A stretch of 64,000 nucleotides of DNA, taken from assembly GCF_002914585.1 (NCBI RefSeq), contig NZ_PDDM01000011.1, positions 1 to 64,000 of the forward strand. The letters run 5' to 3'. Both the position numbers and the translations under genes were made by a program. Each line of letters starts with the position of its first letter. The stretch's first letter is position 1. The notes beneath the pieces are model-generated. The model worked only from the letters and a program-made list of their open reading frames with translations, searched no databases and was not told the origin of the DNA. Below are positions 38,012 to 47,248 of this stretch, in pieces. Source of the stretch: Pseudanabaena sp. BC1403. GTDB taxonomy: Bacteria; Cyanobacteriota; Cyanobacteriia; Pseudanabaenales; Pseudanabaenaceae.

Positions 38012-39426
38012 GAGCGTAGTCCTATTTTCTCAAGCACTTCATTGGCTAACTCTTCAAACTCAGCGGCTGACATCGAATCTGGCTTAAAGTCAAAGATCGA
38101 TTTAGGATCGGGGATTTGGCGATCGCCTTCCATCACAAAGTTATCGATGGCGCGGGATAAATCTTCGCGTTGAAAAATTCGGGTTTCTAATACGGAAAAT
38201 CCATATCGCTCTTCGACAATCTTCTCTTGCTTAGGTAAAGTGGCTTTGATATAATTCGCATTTGTCAATATTTTAGAAGGTAAAACTCCCAGAATATTGA
38301 TTGAGGATCGATTGGTAAAACTGCGAAAATCATCAATCTGTTCAACAAAGTTTTTGACATTGCGTAAACCTTCATTGGCAAATGGTTTCAGGTCGGAGGG
38401 AATGATGAGGTAATCACAGGCAATCAGGGCGATTCTTGCATAGAGATTGAGTGAGGGTGGAGTATCGATTAAGACTACATCGTAGTCATTTTTCACAAGC
38501 TCTAACTTTTTAACTAGCTGAAATTTAGAACTTTCTTGGTCAATTAAAGCATTTTCTTGCCAGATCAAATTAATATGTGCAGGAATAACATCTACTTCAG
38601 GATAGGTAAAACTTCCCTTTAACGCGACATCATGAATATAGTTGGATTTAGGATAGAAGATAATATTGTAGACATTACAGTCTTTAAGATTGTCTTCTTC
38701 TTCAGTGTCAAACTTCATTAAACCTGCGGCATAGGTTGTGTTTGCCTGACTATCAAGATCAATAATTAATACTTTAAAACCCTTACGACTAATAGCGGCG
38801 GCAAGATTAATTGTGGTTGTGGTTTTGCCCACACCGCCTTTGTTGTGATAGATGGCGATCGTTTTCATGATTCTTGCTTGTAGAGATTCTAGAAATGGGA
38901 GCGTATTACTCTCAGGAAATGGAAGTTTAATATCAATTGGAACAGGTAGAGCAGTCAAAGGGATAGGTTTATTTATAGATTTATTTGTAGCAAGTCCCGC
39001 TAACTTATCCCAGCCAATAATATCGCTAATTTTCTCAATTTTGTCAGCAATTTCTAAGCCTTCGCATTGGAAGATTAGCTCTATTTGATCGTCAACAAGT
39101 TCATAAATCCGAAAATCTTTTCCGTTAGTTAATACCCCATATATAACTTGCAACTTAGCTAAATATCGCCTCAGCCGTCGCACATGGAAATTGAGATTTT
39201 GTTTGGGATGTTTTGCTTCCATCACCACACAAGGCTTCGGTGATGGGTCGTTAATACTTGGAAAAACTGGGGAAAGCAATGCTAAAAAATCTAAACGAAT
39301 ACCACCCAATGCTACCTCTTGATGCCATTTGCTTGGATCGTAGCCAAGGGCAGGTAAAAGATACTGGACGATTAATTTGCTTTCGACTTCACTTTCATTA
39401 CGACAAAGTTTTGGATTAAAACTCAT
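38008..39426 (-). CDS. Nuclease-fold/ParA ATPase fusion
   Basis: 472 residues from the ATG at 39426, which overlaps the stop of the kinase gene. Residues 1-150 have a type I restriction R-subunit-like PD-(D/E)XK fold: LGYDPSKWHQE, GIRLDFLAL and CVVMEAKHP (Asp, then Glu-x-Lys). From about 190 it is a ParA/Soj ATPase: deviant Walker A KGGVGKTTTTINLA, Walker A' LIIDLDSQANT, Walker B VVLIDTPPS. Active ParA moves DNA or protein; the nuclease part may bind DNA. A fusion of this type is unusual. Confidence 0.75.
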   Translation of the reverse strand: MSFNPKLCRNESEVESKLIVQYLLPALGYDPSKWHQEVALGGIRLDFLALLSPVFPSINDPSPKPCVVMEAKHPKQNLNFHVRRLRRYLAKLQVIYGVLTNGKDFRIYELVDDQIELIFQCEGLEIADKIEKISDIIGWDKLAGLATNKSINKPIPLTALPVPIDIKLPFPESNTLPFLESLQARIMKTIAIYHNKGGVGKTTTTINLAAAISRKGFKVLIIDLDSQANTTYAAGLMKFDTEEEDNLKDCNVYNIIFYPKSNYIHDVALKGSFTYPEVDVIPAHINLIWQENALIDQESSKFQLVKKLELVKNDYDVVLIDTPPSLNLYARIALIACDYLIIPSDLKPFANEGLRNVKNFVEQIDDFRSFTNRSSINILGVLPSKILTNANYIKATLPKQEKIVEERYGFSVLETRIFQREDLSRAIDNFVMEGDRQIPDPKSIFDFKPDSMSAAEFEELANEVLEKIGLRS

Positions 39427-40127
39427 GTCAATGCCATAATCCCCAAAAAAACTAGATTCTTTTCCATCATATCCACTTTTAAGCCCCATTTCATTAAATA
39501 ATCGCTATCGCCTCCAGTAATAATCACTTGGCTCTGAGGAAACTCCGATCGCCAATCATCTATATAAGCTTGTAAGCCCGCGATGAATATATGCGCTATC
39601 CCTGCCTGAATCGCGCTATTTGTATCTGTCGCCCAGCGCTGTGGCAAAGTCTCAGGAATTGGTAGATCTGGCAAAGCCGCTGTATTTTGATGCAAACAGG
39701 CAAACTGCGATCGCAATCCAGCCACGATCGCTCCACCAAATAAATTCTTTTGCGCATCAATTCCAGTGATAGTGATTGCCGTCCCCGCATCAATCACCAA
39801 TACAGGGTAGCCATAGGTTTCTCCCGCGCCATAGGCAGCCAAAGCGCGATCGCATCCCATTGTCGGGTACAAGCCTTGCAATGGCACATCGGCAGTTCTG
39901 ATCATCTGAGTCTGTGGCAAACGATGCCAACTGGTGATCATATCGGGAACGACTGAGGCGATCGCAATGCGTTCAAAATTTCTAGGTGCAAGTTTTGCTT
40001 CCAGCTTTGGTAATTGCTCGTGGGTATAGGCATATTCTTCAAGAATTTGGCGATCGCGATCAAAAACAAATGCCTTAATTCTGGTGTTACCGATCGCGAT
40101 CGCTAGTTGGATTTGGGACTTGCTCAC
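39423..40127 (-). CDS. coaX: Type III pantothenate kinase
   Basis: 234 residues from the GTG at 40127. First step of coenzyme A synthesis. Motifs: GNTRIKAF (P-loop equivalent), GCDRALAAYGA, VLVIDAGTAITIT and a C-terminal VIITGGDSDYL. The first motif in most family members is Asp-x-Gly-Asn-Thr; here Ala replaces the Asp (AIAIGNT). I recall other cyanobacterial enzymes with a changed motif, so it may still work. Coupled to the ParA-like gene by ATGA. Confidence 0.8.
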   Translation of the reverse strand: MSKSQIQLAIAIGNTRIKAFVFDRDRQILEEYAYTHEQLPKLEAKLAPRNFERIAIASVVPDMITSWHRLPQTQMIRTADVPLQGLYPTMGCDRALAAYGAGETYGYPVLVIDAGTAITITGIDAQKNLFGGAIVAGLRSQFACLHQNTAALPDLPIPETLPQRWATDTNSAIQAGIAHIFIAGLQAYIDDWRSEFPQSQVIITGGDSDYLMKWGLKVDMMEKNLVFLGIMALT

Positions 40128-40302
40128 AATATGCTTTTTTTCTAGAAAGATTAAGGCGGCGCATCGCGCCGTAGCTTGAGTTATTGGTTTATTTGCGTAA
40201 GTACTAATATATAAGATTAAAATAAGACGAGCGATCGCGAAATACTCTCGCATTGTCGCCATATTTGCCAATTCATCACGTCTCTTCATAAAATTCCCCA
40301 AA

Positions 40303-41175
40303 ATGGACTTCGAGCCAGCTTACAGCCGCTATCCTCTTGCCTCAGTCAACCAAAGACTCGGAGCGCTAATCATAGACTTTTTAAGTTGTTGGTTTATATC
40401 GGAGCTAACTTTGTCTCTGCTATCAGTCACCTCATCTAGTCCTTTACGCTTCATCACATTTTTGGTGACTTGGTTTGTCTTTCGCGTATTTATCGCGGCA
40501 CGCGCTCAAGGTCAAAGCTTTGGTAGATGGCTGATGAGTATTCGGGTCATTGATGCTGAATATGGGAAAACGGCTGGATTTGGAGCGTTTTTTAAGCGTG
40601 AGATTTTTGTATTTGTTTGCTCGCTATTTCTCATCGAGACAATCACTTCTACGCTGATCGTATTTGCATGGATTCCTTTTGTTGCTGATGCAGCCTTTGC
40701 GATCGTTGATAACGAGAAACGCCAAGCCTTTCACGATCGCATTAGTAGTACCATCTCCATTCAAAGTCGTAAAGGATTTGCGATCGATCAAAAATTAGGC
40801 AAACTTTTTAATCAAGCAGGACAACAAGCCACCAAGATTTATCAAAGTCGTCAAGATCGCGATCTTTATGAAGATGACTATAGCGCTCCTCGTTCTAAAC
40901 CAACCCCAAAACAAAAGCGTCGTCCTCGGACAAAATCTCGTCCACCACAAGATTTTGATTTTGGCTCTAATTATGAAAGTGAATATGATCGCCCCTACAC
41001 AGATCCCTATGCTGAACCGTTAGATCCGCCCAGAAGTGCTTATAAAGGCGATGTTAACAATTTTGATGATTGGAATAATGATGATGATTATGGCGATCGT
41101 CCAGATACATATCAAGAGCCTTATCAAGATGAACCACCAATTAAGCGATCGGCTCGTCGTCCTCGAAGGAAATGA
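40303..41175 (+). CDS. RDD-family membrane protein
   Basis: 290 residues. RDD pattern: RLGALIIDFLSCWFISEL with Arg-Asp and the later Asp in AFAIVDNEKRQAFHD; three to four membrane helices within residues 20-145. The C-terminal half (residues 165-290) is soluble, basic-acidic and Pro/Tyr/Asp-rich, probably disordered. RDD proteins include sodium/proton exchangers, but the role here is unknown. The 5' end faces the coaX operon. Confidence 0.7.
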   Translation: MDFEPAYSRYPLASVNQRLGALIIDFLSCWFISELTLSLLSVTSSSPLRFITFLVTWFVFRVFIAARAQGQSFGRWLMSIRVIDAEYGKTAGFGAFFKREIFVFVCSLFLIETITSTLIVFAWIPFVADAAFAIVDNEKRQAFHDRISSTISIQSRKGFAIDQKLGKLFNQAGQQATKIYQSRQDRDLYEDDYSAPRSKPTPKQKRRPRTKSRPPQDFDFGSNYESEYDRPYTDPYAEPLDPPRSAYKGDVNNFDDWNNDDDYGDRPDTYQEPYQDEPPIKRSARRPRRK

Positions 41176-41206
41176 TTTTGTGGCGCGGCTTTGCCGCGCC
41201 ACAAAA
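41176..41206. terminator. 14-bp terminator
   Basis: Arms TTTTGTGGCGCGGC and GCCGCGCCACAAAA around TTT, directly after the RDD gene. Confidence 0.75.
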
Positions 41207-41277
41207 CACTGGTAATACTTGCTGGTGATTTAAAACTAACGGTAGAAACCATTTTTAGTTGGCTAAGTGAATGAACT

Positions 41278-41790
41278 ACCCCGCCGCGAGCGGACGGGGT
41301 ATCAGACTCAAAAAAGACTCAGTTGCTCATCCCTCTGTGCAACTTGAGATATTCCTTTCCTTGATTCTTTACGTAACTAGCTATCATATCTTCATCTCCC
41401 TGCCTTCCTACCGTACTTGCAAAATATCCATCACTCCAAAACTCTCCTCCCCATAACTTTTGTTTTACTTGAGGACATCTCTTAAAAACTTCCCTTGCTG
41501 TCAGACTCTTTATCATCGTTACTAGTTTGGTCACACTATACGTTGGTACTGACTGCACTAAAAAATGTACATGATCTTTATCCACACCTATTTCTACAAA
41601 TTTAATCTCATATCGTTTCTCTATGTCTAAACACACTTCCCGCTAAATTTCATCGACTTGCTCATCGAATACGGCTTTTCTATACTTTGCTGGAAATACT
41701 AGGTGGTATAGCAATATCGTTACGTTATGACTTTTGTGTATGTACTCACTCATTCTTTTATCTTACGCCGCAGAGCGGCGGGGTATTTAC
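41278..41790 (-). mobile_element. IS200/IS605-like element, degraded
   Basis: Both ends carry subterminal hairpins of the type recognised by Y1 transposases: CCCCGCCGCGAGCGGACGGGG on the left (41278-41298) and GCCGCAGAGCGGCGGGG on the right. No inverted repeats and no target duplication are expected for this family. Only tnpA is present, no tnpB. The element is a remnant because of the stop in tnpA. Confidence 0.7.
41319..41753 (-). pseudogene. tnpA: IS200-type Y1 transposase with an in-frame amber stop
   Basis: The reading from ATG at 41753 (MSEYIHKSHNVTILLYHLVF) continues in one frame but has TAG at codon 37 (41643-41645). Downstream sequence is intact: the HUH motif DKDHVHFLVQ and the tyrosine region GYFASTVGRQGDEDMIASYV. 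A shorter reading from GTG at 41636 would lack the N-terminal strand. Recent inactivation is likely because nothing else is damaged. Confidence 0.8.
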
Positions 41791-41810
41791 CCTCGTTGTT
41801 TAAATAAATT

Positions 41811-41849
41811 CTTACGAATAGGCGGCGCGACGCGCCGTCTATTCGTAAG
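41811..41849. repeat. GC-centred palindrome with CTTACGAATAG arms
   Basis: CTTACGAATAGGCGGCGCG and CGCGCCGTCTATTCGTAAG pair with one mismatch. The CTTACGAAT end resembles the outer boxes of the dif-like sites, a warning that this string also occurs in ordinary intergenic palindromes. Confidence 0.6.
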
Positions 41850-41968
41850 CTTTGCGATCTTAAGAAAACAGGTTGCTTTCTGGCTAAAGTTATAAACTTT
41901 CACTATTATCAACATTCATAAGTATTTATGGATGTATCCAAGGAAAAGACTTGGCATAAGGATATTAG

Positions 41969-44290
41969 TTGATGAACCAGATTCCGATAAAAATTGCCAA
42001 GGATAAGATTAATGAGCTCGACACAGTTAATCTGACCAACTGCGATCGCGAACCTATTCATATTCCCAACTATATTCAACCACAAGGCTTACTACTAACT
42101 CTGGCTGAAACAGATTTGAGAATTACTCGAGTGAGTGAAAATGCTCCCGAGATTTTGGGAATGCCAGTGACAGAATTGCTCGATCGCCCCTTAGCTAATT
42201 TTATTGGAAGCGATCACGGTGGACTGATCGAATCGATTAGAGGCTGTCTGGATCATAGCTTTGAGCATATTAATCCATTGAATCTTTCGATTGCTAATGC
42301 TGATGGTATCGTATGTCCCTTTAATGGAGTTGTCCATCGTGCTCCTAGTGGTGAGATTGTACTCGAATTAGAACCAGTAGAATCAATATCTAAGAGTGAT
42401 TTCTTTCAATTTTACCGCCATATCAAAGTTACTTTGGCAAAAATGCAGACGACGCAAAATCTGTCTGCATTATGTGACTTAGTAGTTAAGGAAATGCGCG
42501 AACTGACAGGATTTGATCGGGTAATGATCTATCGCTTTAATGAAGGCGGCGATGGTACAGTGATTGCCGAATCTAAACAGGATGATTTAGAATCCTTTTT
42601 AGGAATGCATTATCCTGACTCTGACATTCCTAAGCAGGCTAAGTATCTTTATACCCTTAATTGGCTACGTTTGATTCCAGATGTAAATTATCGGCAGATA
42701 GGGCTAGTCGCAACCGATAAAACCTCTTCAGATCCCCTTGACATGAGCTATTGCGGCTTGCGAGCAGTATCACCACTACATATTGAATATCTCAAAAATA
42801 TGGGCGTTGTTGCCTCAATGTCAGTTTCCCTCATTCAGCAGCAGAAGCTTTGGGGATTGATTGCCTGTCACCACCTCACTCCTAAACTTGTGCCCTATGA
42901 AATTCGCACCGTCTGTGAATTTTTGGGACAATTAATGTCAACAGAGTTAGTTACTAAAGAAAGTAACGAAGACCTCGACTACAAATTGCATCTAAAGGAA
43001 ATCCAAGGTCAATTTGTAGAACGTCTGACCAAAGTAACCAGCACCAATTTTGTGGAAGAGATCGTCTCAGACCACGAAGCTTTGTTAAATTTGACAGGTG
43101 CTTCTGGCGTGGCGGTATGTGATGGCGACGACATCATCTTGATTGGTCAAACCCCTAATCAAGAAGCGATGAGGACTTTGCTTCCTTGGCTACGTCATCT
43201 ATTTAAGCAAGATATTTTTGTTACTGATAGTTTGTCTAGTGTCTATCCGATCGCAGAAGAATACAAAAATGTCGCTAGTGGTCTCCTTGCGGTGGCAATT
43301 TCAGAAACCCAGAGTCAATATATCCTTTGGTTCCGCCCTGAGATATTGCAGACAGTGACTTGGGCTGGCAATCCTGATAAACCCAATCAAATAGAATCGG
43401 ATGGCAGCTTGACAATATTTCCGCGTAAGTCTTTTGAGGCTTGGCAACAGATAGTCAGTGGAAAGTCTAACCATTGGCTCCACTGTGAAATAGAAGCAGT
43501 AATCGAATTGCGACGAGCCATCATCGATATCGTGTTACGTCAATCAGGTGAACTTACCAACATCAACTTGGAACTAGAACGGATCAATAACGAACTAGAT
43601 GCTTTTGCTTACATCGCTTCCCATGATTTGAAAGAACCCCTGCGCGGTATTCACAACTACGCTACTTTTTTGTTAGATGACTATGGCGAAATCTTGCAGG
43701 GTGAAGGCGCTGAAAAGCTGCACACGCTGGTACGGCTGACAACTCGCATGGAATTACTGATCGAATCATTGTTGAAATTCTCCCGCTTAGGCAGACAAGA
43801 GTTGCAAATGAACTCGATCGATCTCAATCTATTATTGCGGAATGTGACCGAATTATTTAGCATGAATCCCCAATGGGTCAACTGCAAGATTCGCATTCCC
43901 CGATCGCTACCAACTGTATTTGGCGATCGCGTTTTGATCGAAGAAGTATTTACTAATTTAATTTCTAATGCCTTTAAGTACAATAATCAGCCTGAAAAAT
44001 GGGCGGAAATTAGCTGGATTGAATCCGATGGACAGCCCTATAACATTTTTACTTTTTATGTGCGCGACAATGGCATCGGCATTCGTGAAAAGCATCTAGA
44101 ATCTGTGTTTCGCATCTTCAAGAGATTACATGCATCTACTAAATATGGAGGTGGCACTGGCGCAGGGTTAACCATTGTTAAAAAGATCGTCGAGCGTCAT
44201 GGCGGTCAAATCCAAGTAGAATCCACCTTTGGCAAAGGAACTACATTTTCCTTTGCGTTACCAATTCAAAACAGAGAGGTCACCCAATGA
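41969..44290 (+). CDS. Bacteriophytochrome histidine kinase
   Basis: 773 residues, PAS-GAF-PHY-HisKA-HATPase. Chromophore Cys is the N-terminal one (NCDREPIHIPNYIQPQG, Cys 25), as in biliverdin-binding BphP. The Cph1-type Cys position in the GAF domain is Leu (AVSPLHIEYLKNMGV). The GAF Asp motif is YPDSDIP. Kinase: HisKA SHDLKEPLR near 551, N box NLISNAFKYN, G1 VRDNGIGI, G2 GGTGAGLTI. Red/far-red sensor that passes phosphate to the regulator encoded next, overlapped by ATGA. Confidence 0.9.
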   Translation: MMNQIPIKIAKDKINELDTVNLTNCDREPIHIPNYIQPQGLLLTLAETDLRITRVSENAPEILGMPVTELLDRPLANFIGSDHGGLIESIRGCLDHSFEHINPLNLSIANADGIVCPFNGVVHRAPSGEIVLELEPVESISKSDFFQFYRHIKVTLAKMQTTQNLSALCDLVVKEMRELTGFDRVMIYRFNEGGDGTVIAESKQDDLESFLGMHYPDSDIPKQAKYLYTLNWLRLIPDVNYRQIGLVATDKTSSDPLDMSYCGLRAVSPLHIEYLKNMGVVASMSVSLIQQQKLWGLIACHHLTPKLVPYEIRTVCEFLGQLMSTELVTKESNEDLDYKLHLKEIQGQFVERLTKVTSTNFVEEIVSDHEALLNLTGASGVAVCDGDDIILIGQTPNQEAMRTLLPWLRHLFKQDIFVTDSLSSVYPIAEEYKNVASGLLAVAISETQSQYILWFRPEILQTVTWAGNPDKPNQIESDGSLTIFPRKSFEAWQQIVSGKSNHWLHCEIEAVIELRRAIIDIVLRQSGELTNINLELERINNELDAFAYIASHDLKEPLRGIHNYATFLLDDYGEILQGEGAEKLHTLVRLTTRMELLIESLLKFSRLGRQELQMNSIDLNLLLRNVTELFSMNPQWVNCKIRIPRSLPTVFGDRVLIEEVFTNLISNAFKYNNQPEKWAEISWIESDGQPYNIFTFYVRDNGIGIREKHLESVFRIFKRLHASTKYGGGTGAGLTIVKKIVERHGGQIQVESTFGKGTTFSFALPIQNREVTQ

Positions 44291-44793
44291 AGACTGAACC
44301 GTCAAGGCTATTGACTTCAGCTTGGGATGACCTCACTCATCCTGTAATCATGATTGTTGAAGATAGTGATGAAGATTTCTATACTTTTTTACGGGTCACT
44401 CAAAATCTCGATTCACTTCTGCGATCGCAATATAAGTTTTTACGATTTGAAGATGGGGATGAAGCGTTAGATTATCTATTTCGTCAAGGAGATTATCAAA
44501 ACCTAAATGCACCTCTGCCCGTTGGCATCCTACTCGATCTAAACCTTCCTGGTACTGACGGACGCGACATCATCAGAAAGGCTAAGCAAACTTCCCATCT
44601 ACAAATGATTCCAATTATTGTGTTGACTACTTCTAGTAGCGCTCACGATATTCAAACTTGTTACCGATATGGCGCAAATTCTTACATGCTCAAGCCGATG
44701 GGCGTTTTAGCAATGCAGCAGACTGTGCAAACTATATTTCAAACTTGGTTCCAACTCACGATTTTACCTAGTTATGGACAATTCATCACCTGA
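44287..44793 (+). CDS. Response regulator, Rcp1 type
   Basis: 168 residues, single receiver domain: VEDSDEDFYTF acidic pocket, phosphate acceptor Asp in LLDLNLPGTDG near residue 84, Thr in VLTTSSS and Lys in MLKPMGV. The C-terminal extension after AMQQTVQTIFQTWF is typical of phytochrome-linked Rcp1, which lacks a DNA-binding domain. Translationally coupled to the phytochrome. Confidence 0.85.
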   Translation: MKTEPSRLLTSAWDDLTHPVIMIVEDSDEDFYTFLRVTQNLDSLLRSQYKFLRFEDGDEALDYLFRQGDYQNLNAPLPVGILLDLNLPGTDGRDIIRKAKQTSHLQMIPIIVLTTSSSAHDIQTCYRYGANSYMLKPMGVLAMQQTVQTIFQTWFQLTILPSYGQFIT

Positions 44794-46987
44794 GCCTATG
44801 ACTGCTTTGCGTAATCCTACATGCACACCTCCATTGTTAAAGAAAAGCGATGTCGAGGAGCTACCTGTCCAAATTTCGCCCTCAACTTCGATCAAAACTT
44901 TAACCAGAATTTTGATTGTGGACGATTCCGATATCGATCGCGATACCTATATCCGCTATCTACAATCGGATACAGACTATACCTATGAAATCATTGAGGC
45001 GGAAAACCTAGAAGATGGGCTAGAAATGTGGCGATCGCAAAGCCCTGAGATGGTACTGCTAGACGTGAAATTGCCTGATGGAGATGGACTAGAGTTTCTG
45101 GAAGCTTTTAGTGAAGGGAGCAATGAACAACGATTACCTGTGATTGTTTTGACAGGTCAAGGTGACGAACAGACCGCCGTAAGAGCAATGAAACTAGGGG
45201 CGACTGACTATCTCGAAAAAAGAGACATCACCGCAGTTTCTCTCTGTATCAGCGTCAGTCAAGTCCGCGATCGCATCGCTATCAACCAGCAACTAGCGCG
45301 ATCGCAACAACAACAACAAGAACTCCTGCAAAACCTCCAGAAACATACAAGTCAACTTCAAAACCGCGAAGCAGAACTTGCAAGACTATCAGAGCGCCTC
45401 ACCTTGTCGCTAAAATCTGGAGAGATCGGTTGTTGGGAATGGGACATTGCCGAGAACATCATCCATTGGGATGAACGAATGCACGAACTATATGCGGTCA
45501 CAGAAAGTTCTGACCTTGATCTCTACAATGTTTGGGCAAGCGCTCTACATCCTGAAGATCGTGTTGCTGCCGAATCATCTCTCCAGCAAGCCATCCTCAA
45601 ACAGGGAAAATATGAGTCTGAGTTTCGGATCATCCGTCCCGATCAAAGTATCCATTTTATTCACTCCTATGGAACTGTATTGCGAGATGCGGAAGGCGAA
45701 GCTCAAAGGATCATCGGGGTTAATTTTAATATTAGCGATCGCAAAGAAGTCGAAGAACAACTACTCCAAACCAATGAACAACTAATTAAAGCGACAAGAC
45801 TCAAGGATGAATTTCTCGCCAACATGAGCCATGAACTCCGCACCCCACTCACTGCGGTTTTAGGCATGTCAGAAATATTGCAAAAGGAAATGTTAGGCTC
45901 AATAAATGAACGTCAACAGAAAGCGCTGACCGCCATTAGAAAAGGAGGACGACATCTACTAGAACTGATTAATGACATTCTTGACCTATCAAAAATTTCG
46001 TCAGGCAAAGTGGAACTTGACCTTGAATCTGTCTCAGTCCAAAATGTCTGTGATTCTAGTTTGGTATACGTCAAGCAGCAAGCATTTCAAAATCGTGTAG
46101 AAGTTTATAGCAATATCGCCCCGAGTATCAGCAATATTTTGGTCGATGAGCGCCGCCTCAGACAGATTTTAATTAACCTCTTGGTCAATGCTGTAAAATT
46201 CACACCCAAAAATGGGAAAGTCAGTCTTCTGGTTTCCGTTGGCTGTGGTGAAACATGGGAAGGTGAAGCCACTGTTCCCAGTCAATTAAAGGATCAAGAT
46301 TTGCCCATGATTCTTTTTCAAGTTACTGATACAGGGATTGGCATTGCTAGTAGAGATTTACACCGACTATTTCAACCCTTTGTCCAGCTTGACAGTGGAC
46401 TAAATCGTCAATATGAAGGGACTGGATTGGGGCTAGCAATGGTTAAGCAGATTGCTGAACTCCATGATGGTCAGGTTATGGTCACAAGTGCGATCGATCA
46501 AGGGAGTACATTTACCGTGGCTCTACCCTATCAAATGTCCATATCTACTACGCGATCGCCTGAGCTAATCACGCCATTCTCACTACCCACCGCCAAGTCA
46601 AAAAATGCGATCGCGCCGCTCATCCTACTTGTCGAAGACAATGAAGCTAATATTCAGACTTTCACATCTTATTTAAGCGCTTATGAATATCGAGTAGTTT
46701 TAGCCAAAAATGGTAAAGAAGGCGTTTCTATGGCAAAAACTCACCAGCCAGACATTATCCTGATGGATATTCAAATGCCTGTAATGGATGGGCTACAAGC
46801 AACTCGACTGATTCGCGCTGAACCGAAACTTGCCACAGTACCGATCATTGCTCTAACAGCAAGAGCTATGCAAGGCGATCAAGAGCTTTGCCTCGAAGCG
46901 GGTGCGAATCAATATCTCAGTAAACCCATAGAACTAGAACAACTTGTCGGCGTAATTGGACAGTTTTTTTTAGAAGCCAAAGAGTGA
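44774..46987 (+). CDS. Hybrid histidine kinase, REC-PAS-HisKA-HATPase-REC
   Basis: 737 residues, overlapping the end of the Rcp1-like gene by 20 bases. N-terminal receiver (LIVDDSDIDRD, Asp in VLLDVKLPDG about 97), coiled coil, PAS (SLKSGEIGCWEWDIAEN and ISDRKEVEEQ), HisKA NMSHELRTPLTAVLG (His about 353), G1 VTDTGIGIA, G2 GTGLGLAM, C-terminal receiver with Asp in ILMDIQMPVMDG about 664. Probably relays the phytochrome signal. Confidence 0.85.
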   Translation: MDNSSPEPMTALRNPTCTPPLLKKSDVEELPVQISPSTSIKTLTRILIVDDSDIDRDTYIRYLQSDTDYTYEIIEAENLEDGLEMWRSQSPEMVLLDVKLPDGDGLEFLEAFSEGSNEQRLPVIVLTGQGDEQTAVRAMKLGATDYLEKRDITAVSLCISVSQVRDRIAINQQLARSQQQQQELLQNLQKHTSQLQNREAELARLSERLTLSLKSGEIGCWEWDIAENIIHWDERMHELYAVTESSDLDLYNVWASALHPEDRVAAESSLQQAILKQGKYESEFRIIRPDQSIHFIHSYGTVLRDAEGEAQRIIGVNFNISDRKEVEEQLLQTNEQLIKATRLKDEFLANMSHELRTPLTAVLGMSEILQKEMLGSINERQQKALTAIRKGGRHLLELINDILDLSKISSGKVELDLESVSVQNVCDSSLVYVKQQAFQNRVEVYSNIAPSISNILVDERRLRQILINLLVNAVKFTPKNGKVSLLVSVGCGETWEGEATVPSQLKDQDLPMILFQVTDTGIGIASRDLHRLFQPFVQLDSGLNRQYEGTGLGLAMVKQIAELHDGQVMVTSAIDQGSTFTVALPYQMSISTTRSPELITPFSLPTAKSKNAIAPLILLVEDNEANIQTFTSYLSAYEYRVVLAKNGKEGVSMAKTHQPDIILMDIQMPVMDGLQATRLIRAEPKLATVPIIALTARAMQGDQELCLEAGANQYLSKPIELEQLVGVIGQFFLEAKE

Positions 46988-47030
46988 GAGGCGGCGATTC
47001 ATTCCAGCTCTGACACTCTTTGGCTGGCGA

Positions 47031-47145
47031 TAGCTATAATACCAAAACACAAAGTGGCTACGCCACTTTGTGTTTTTAAAACCCTTACGGGGTCTGCTAT
47101 ACCAATTCACAGAAGTGTTGTCACACTTTTGTGAATTGGTATAGC
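47031..47145 (+). repeat. Dispersed composite-palindrome repeat, copy 2
   Basis: Matches the inverted copy at 36757-36868. It contains AATACCAAAACACAAAGTGG, ACCCTTACGGGGT and the palindrome TATACCAATTCACAGAAGTG to its end GTGAATTGGTATA. Confidence 0.65.
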
Positions 47146-47248
47146 ATCACGACAAATGATCATCATCGAAAAGAATAATGCTTAAAAATTTATAAAGTTT
47201 AGTACAATACTTAACATTCTCCTTGGTAAGTATTTAGACTCATTAGAC

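Noticed and set aside
41811-41849. CTTACGAATAG palindrome as a fourth att site
   Set aside because: It lacks the TATCC core and inner arms and has the GC centre of the ordinary intergenic palindromes.
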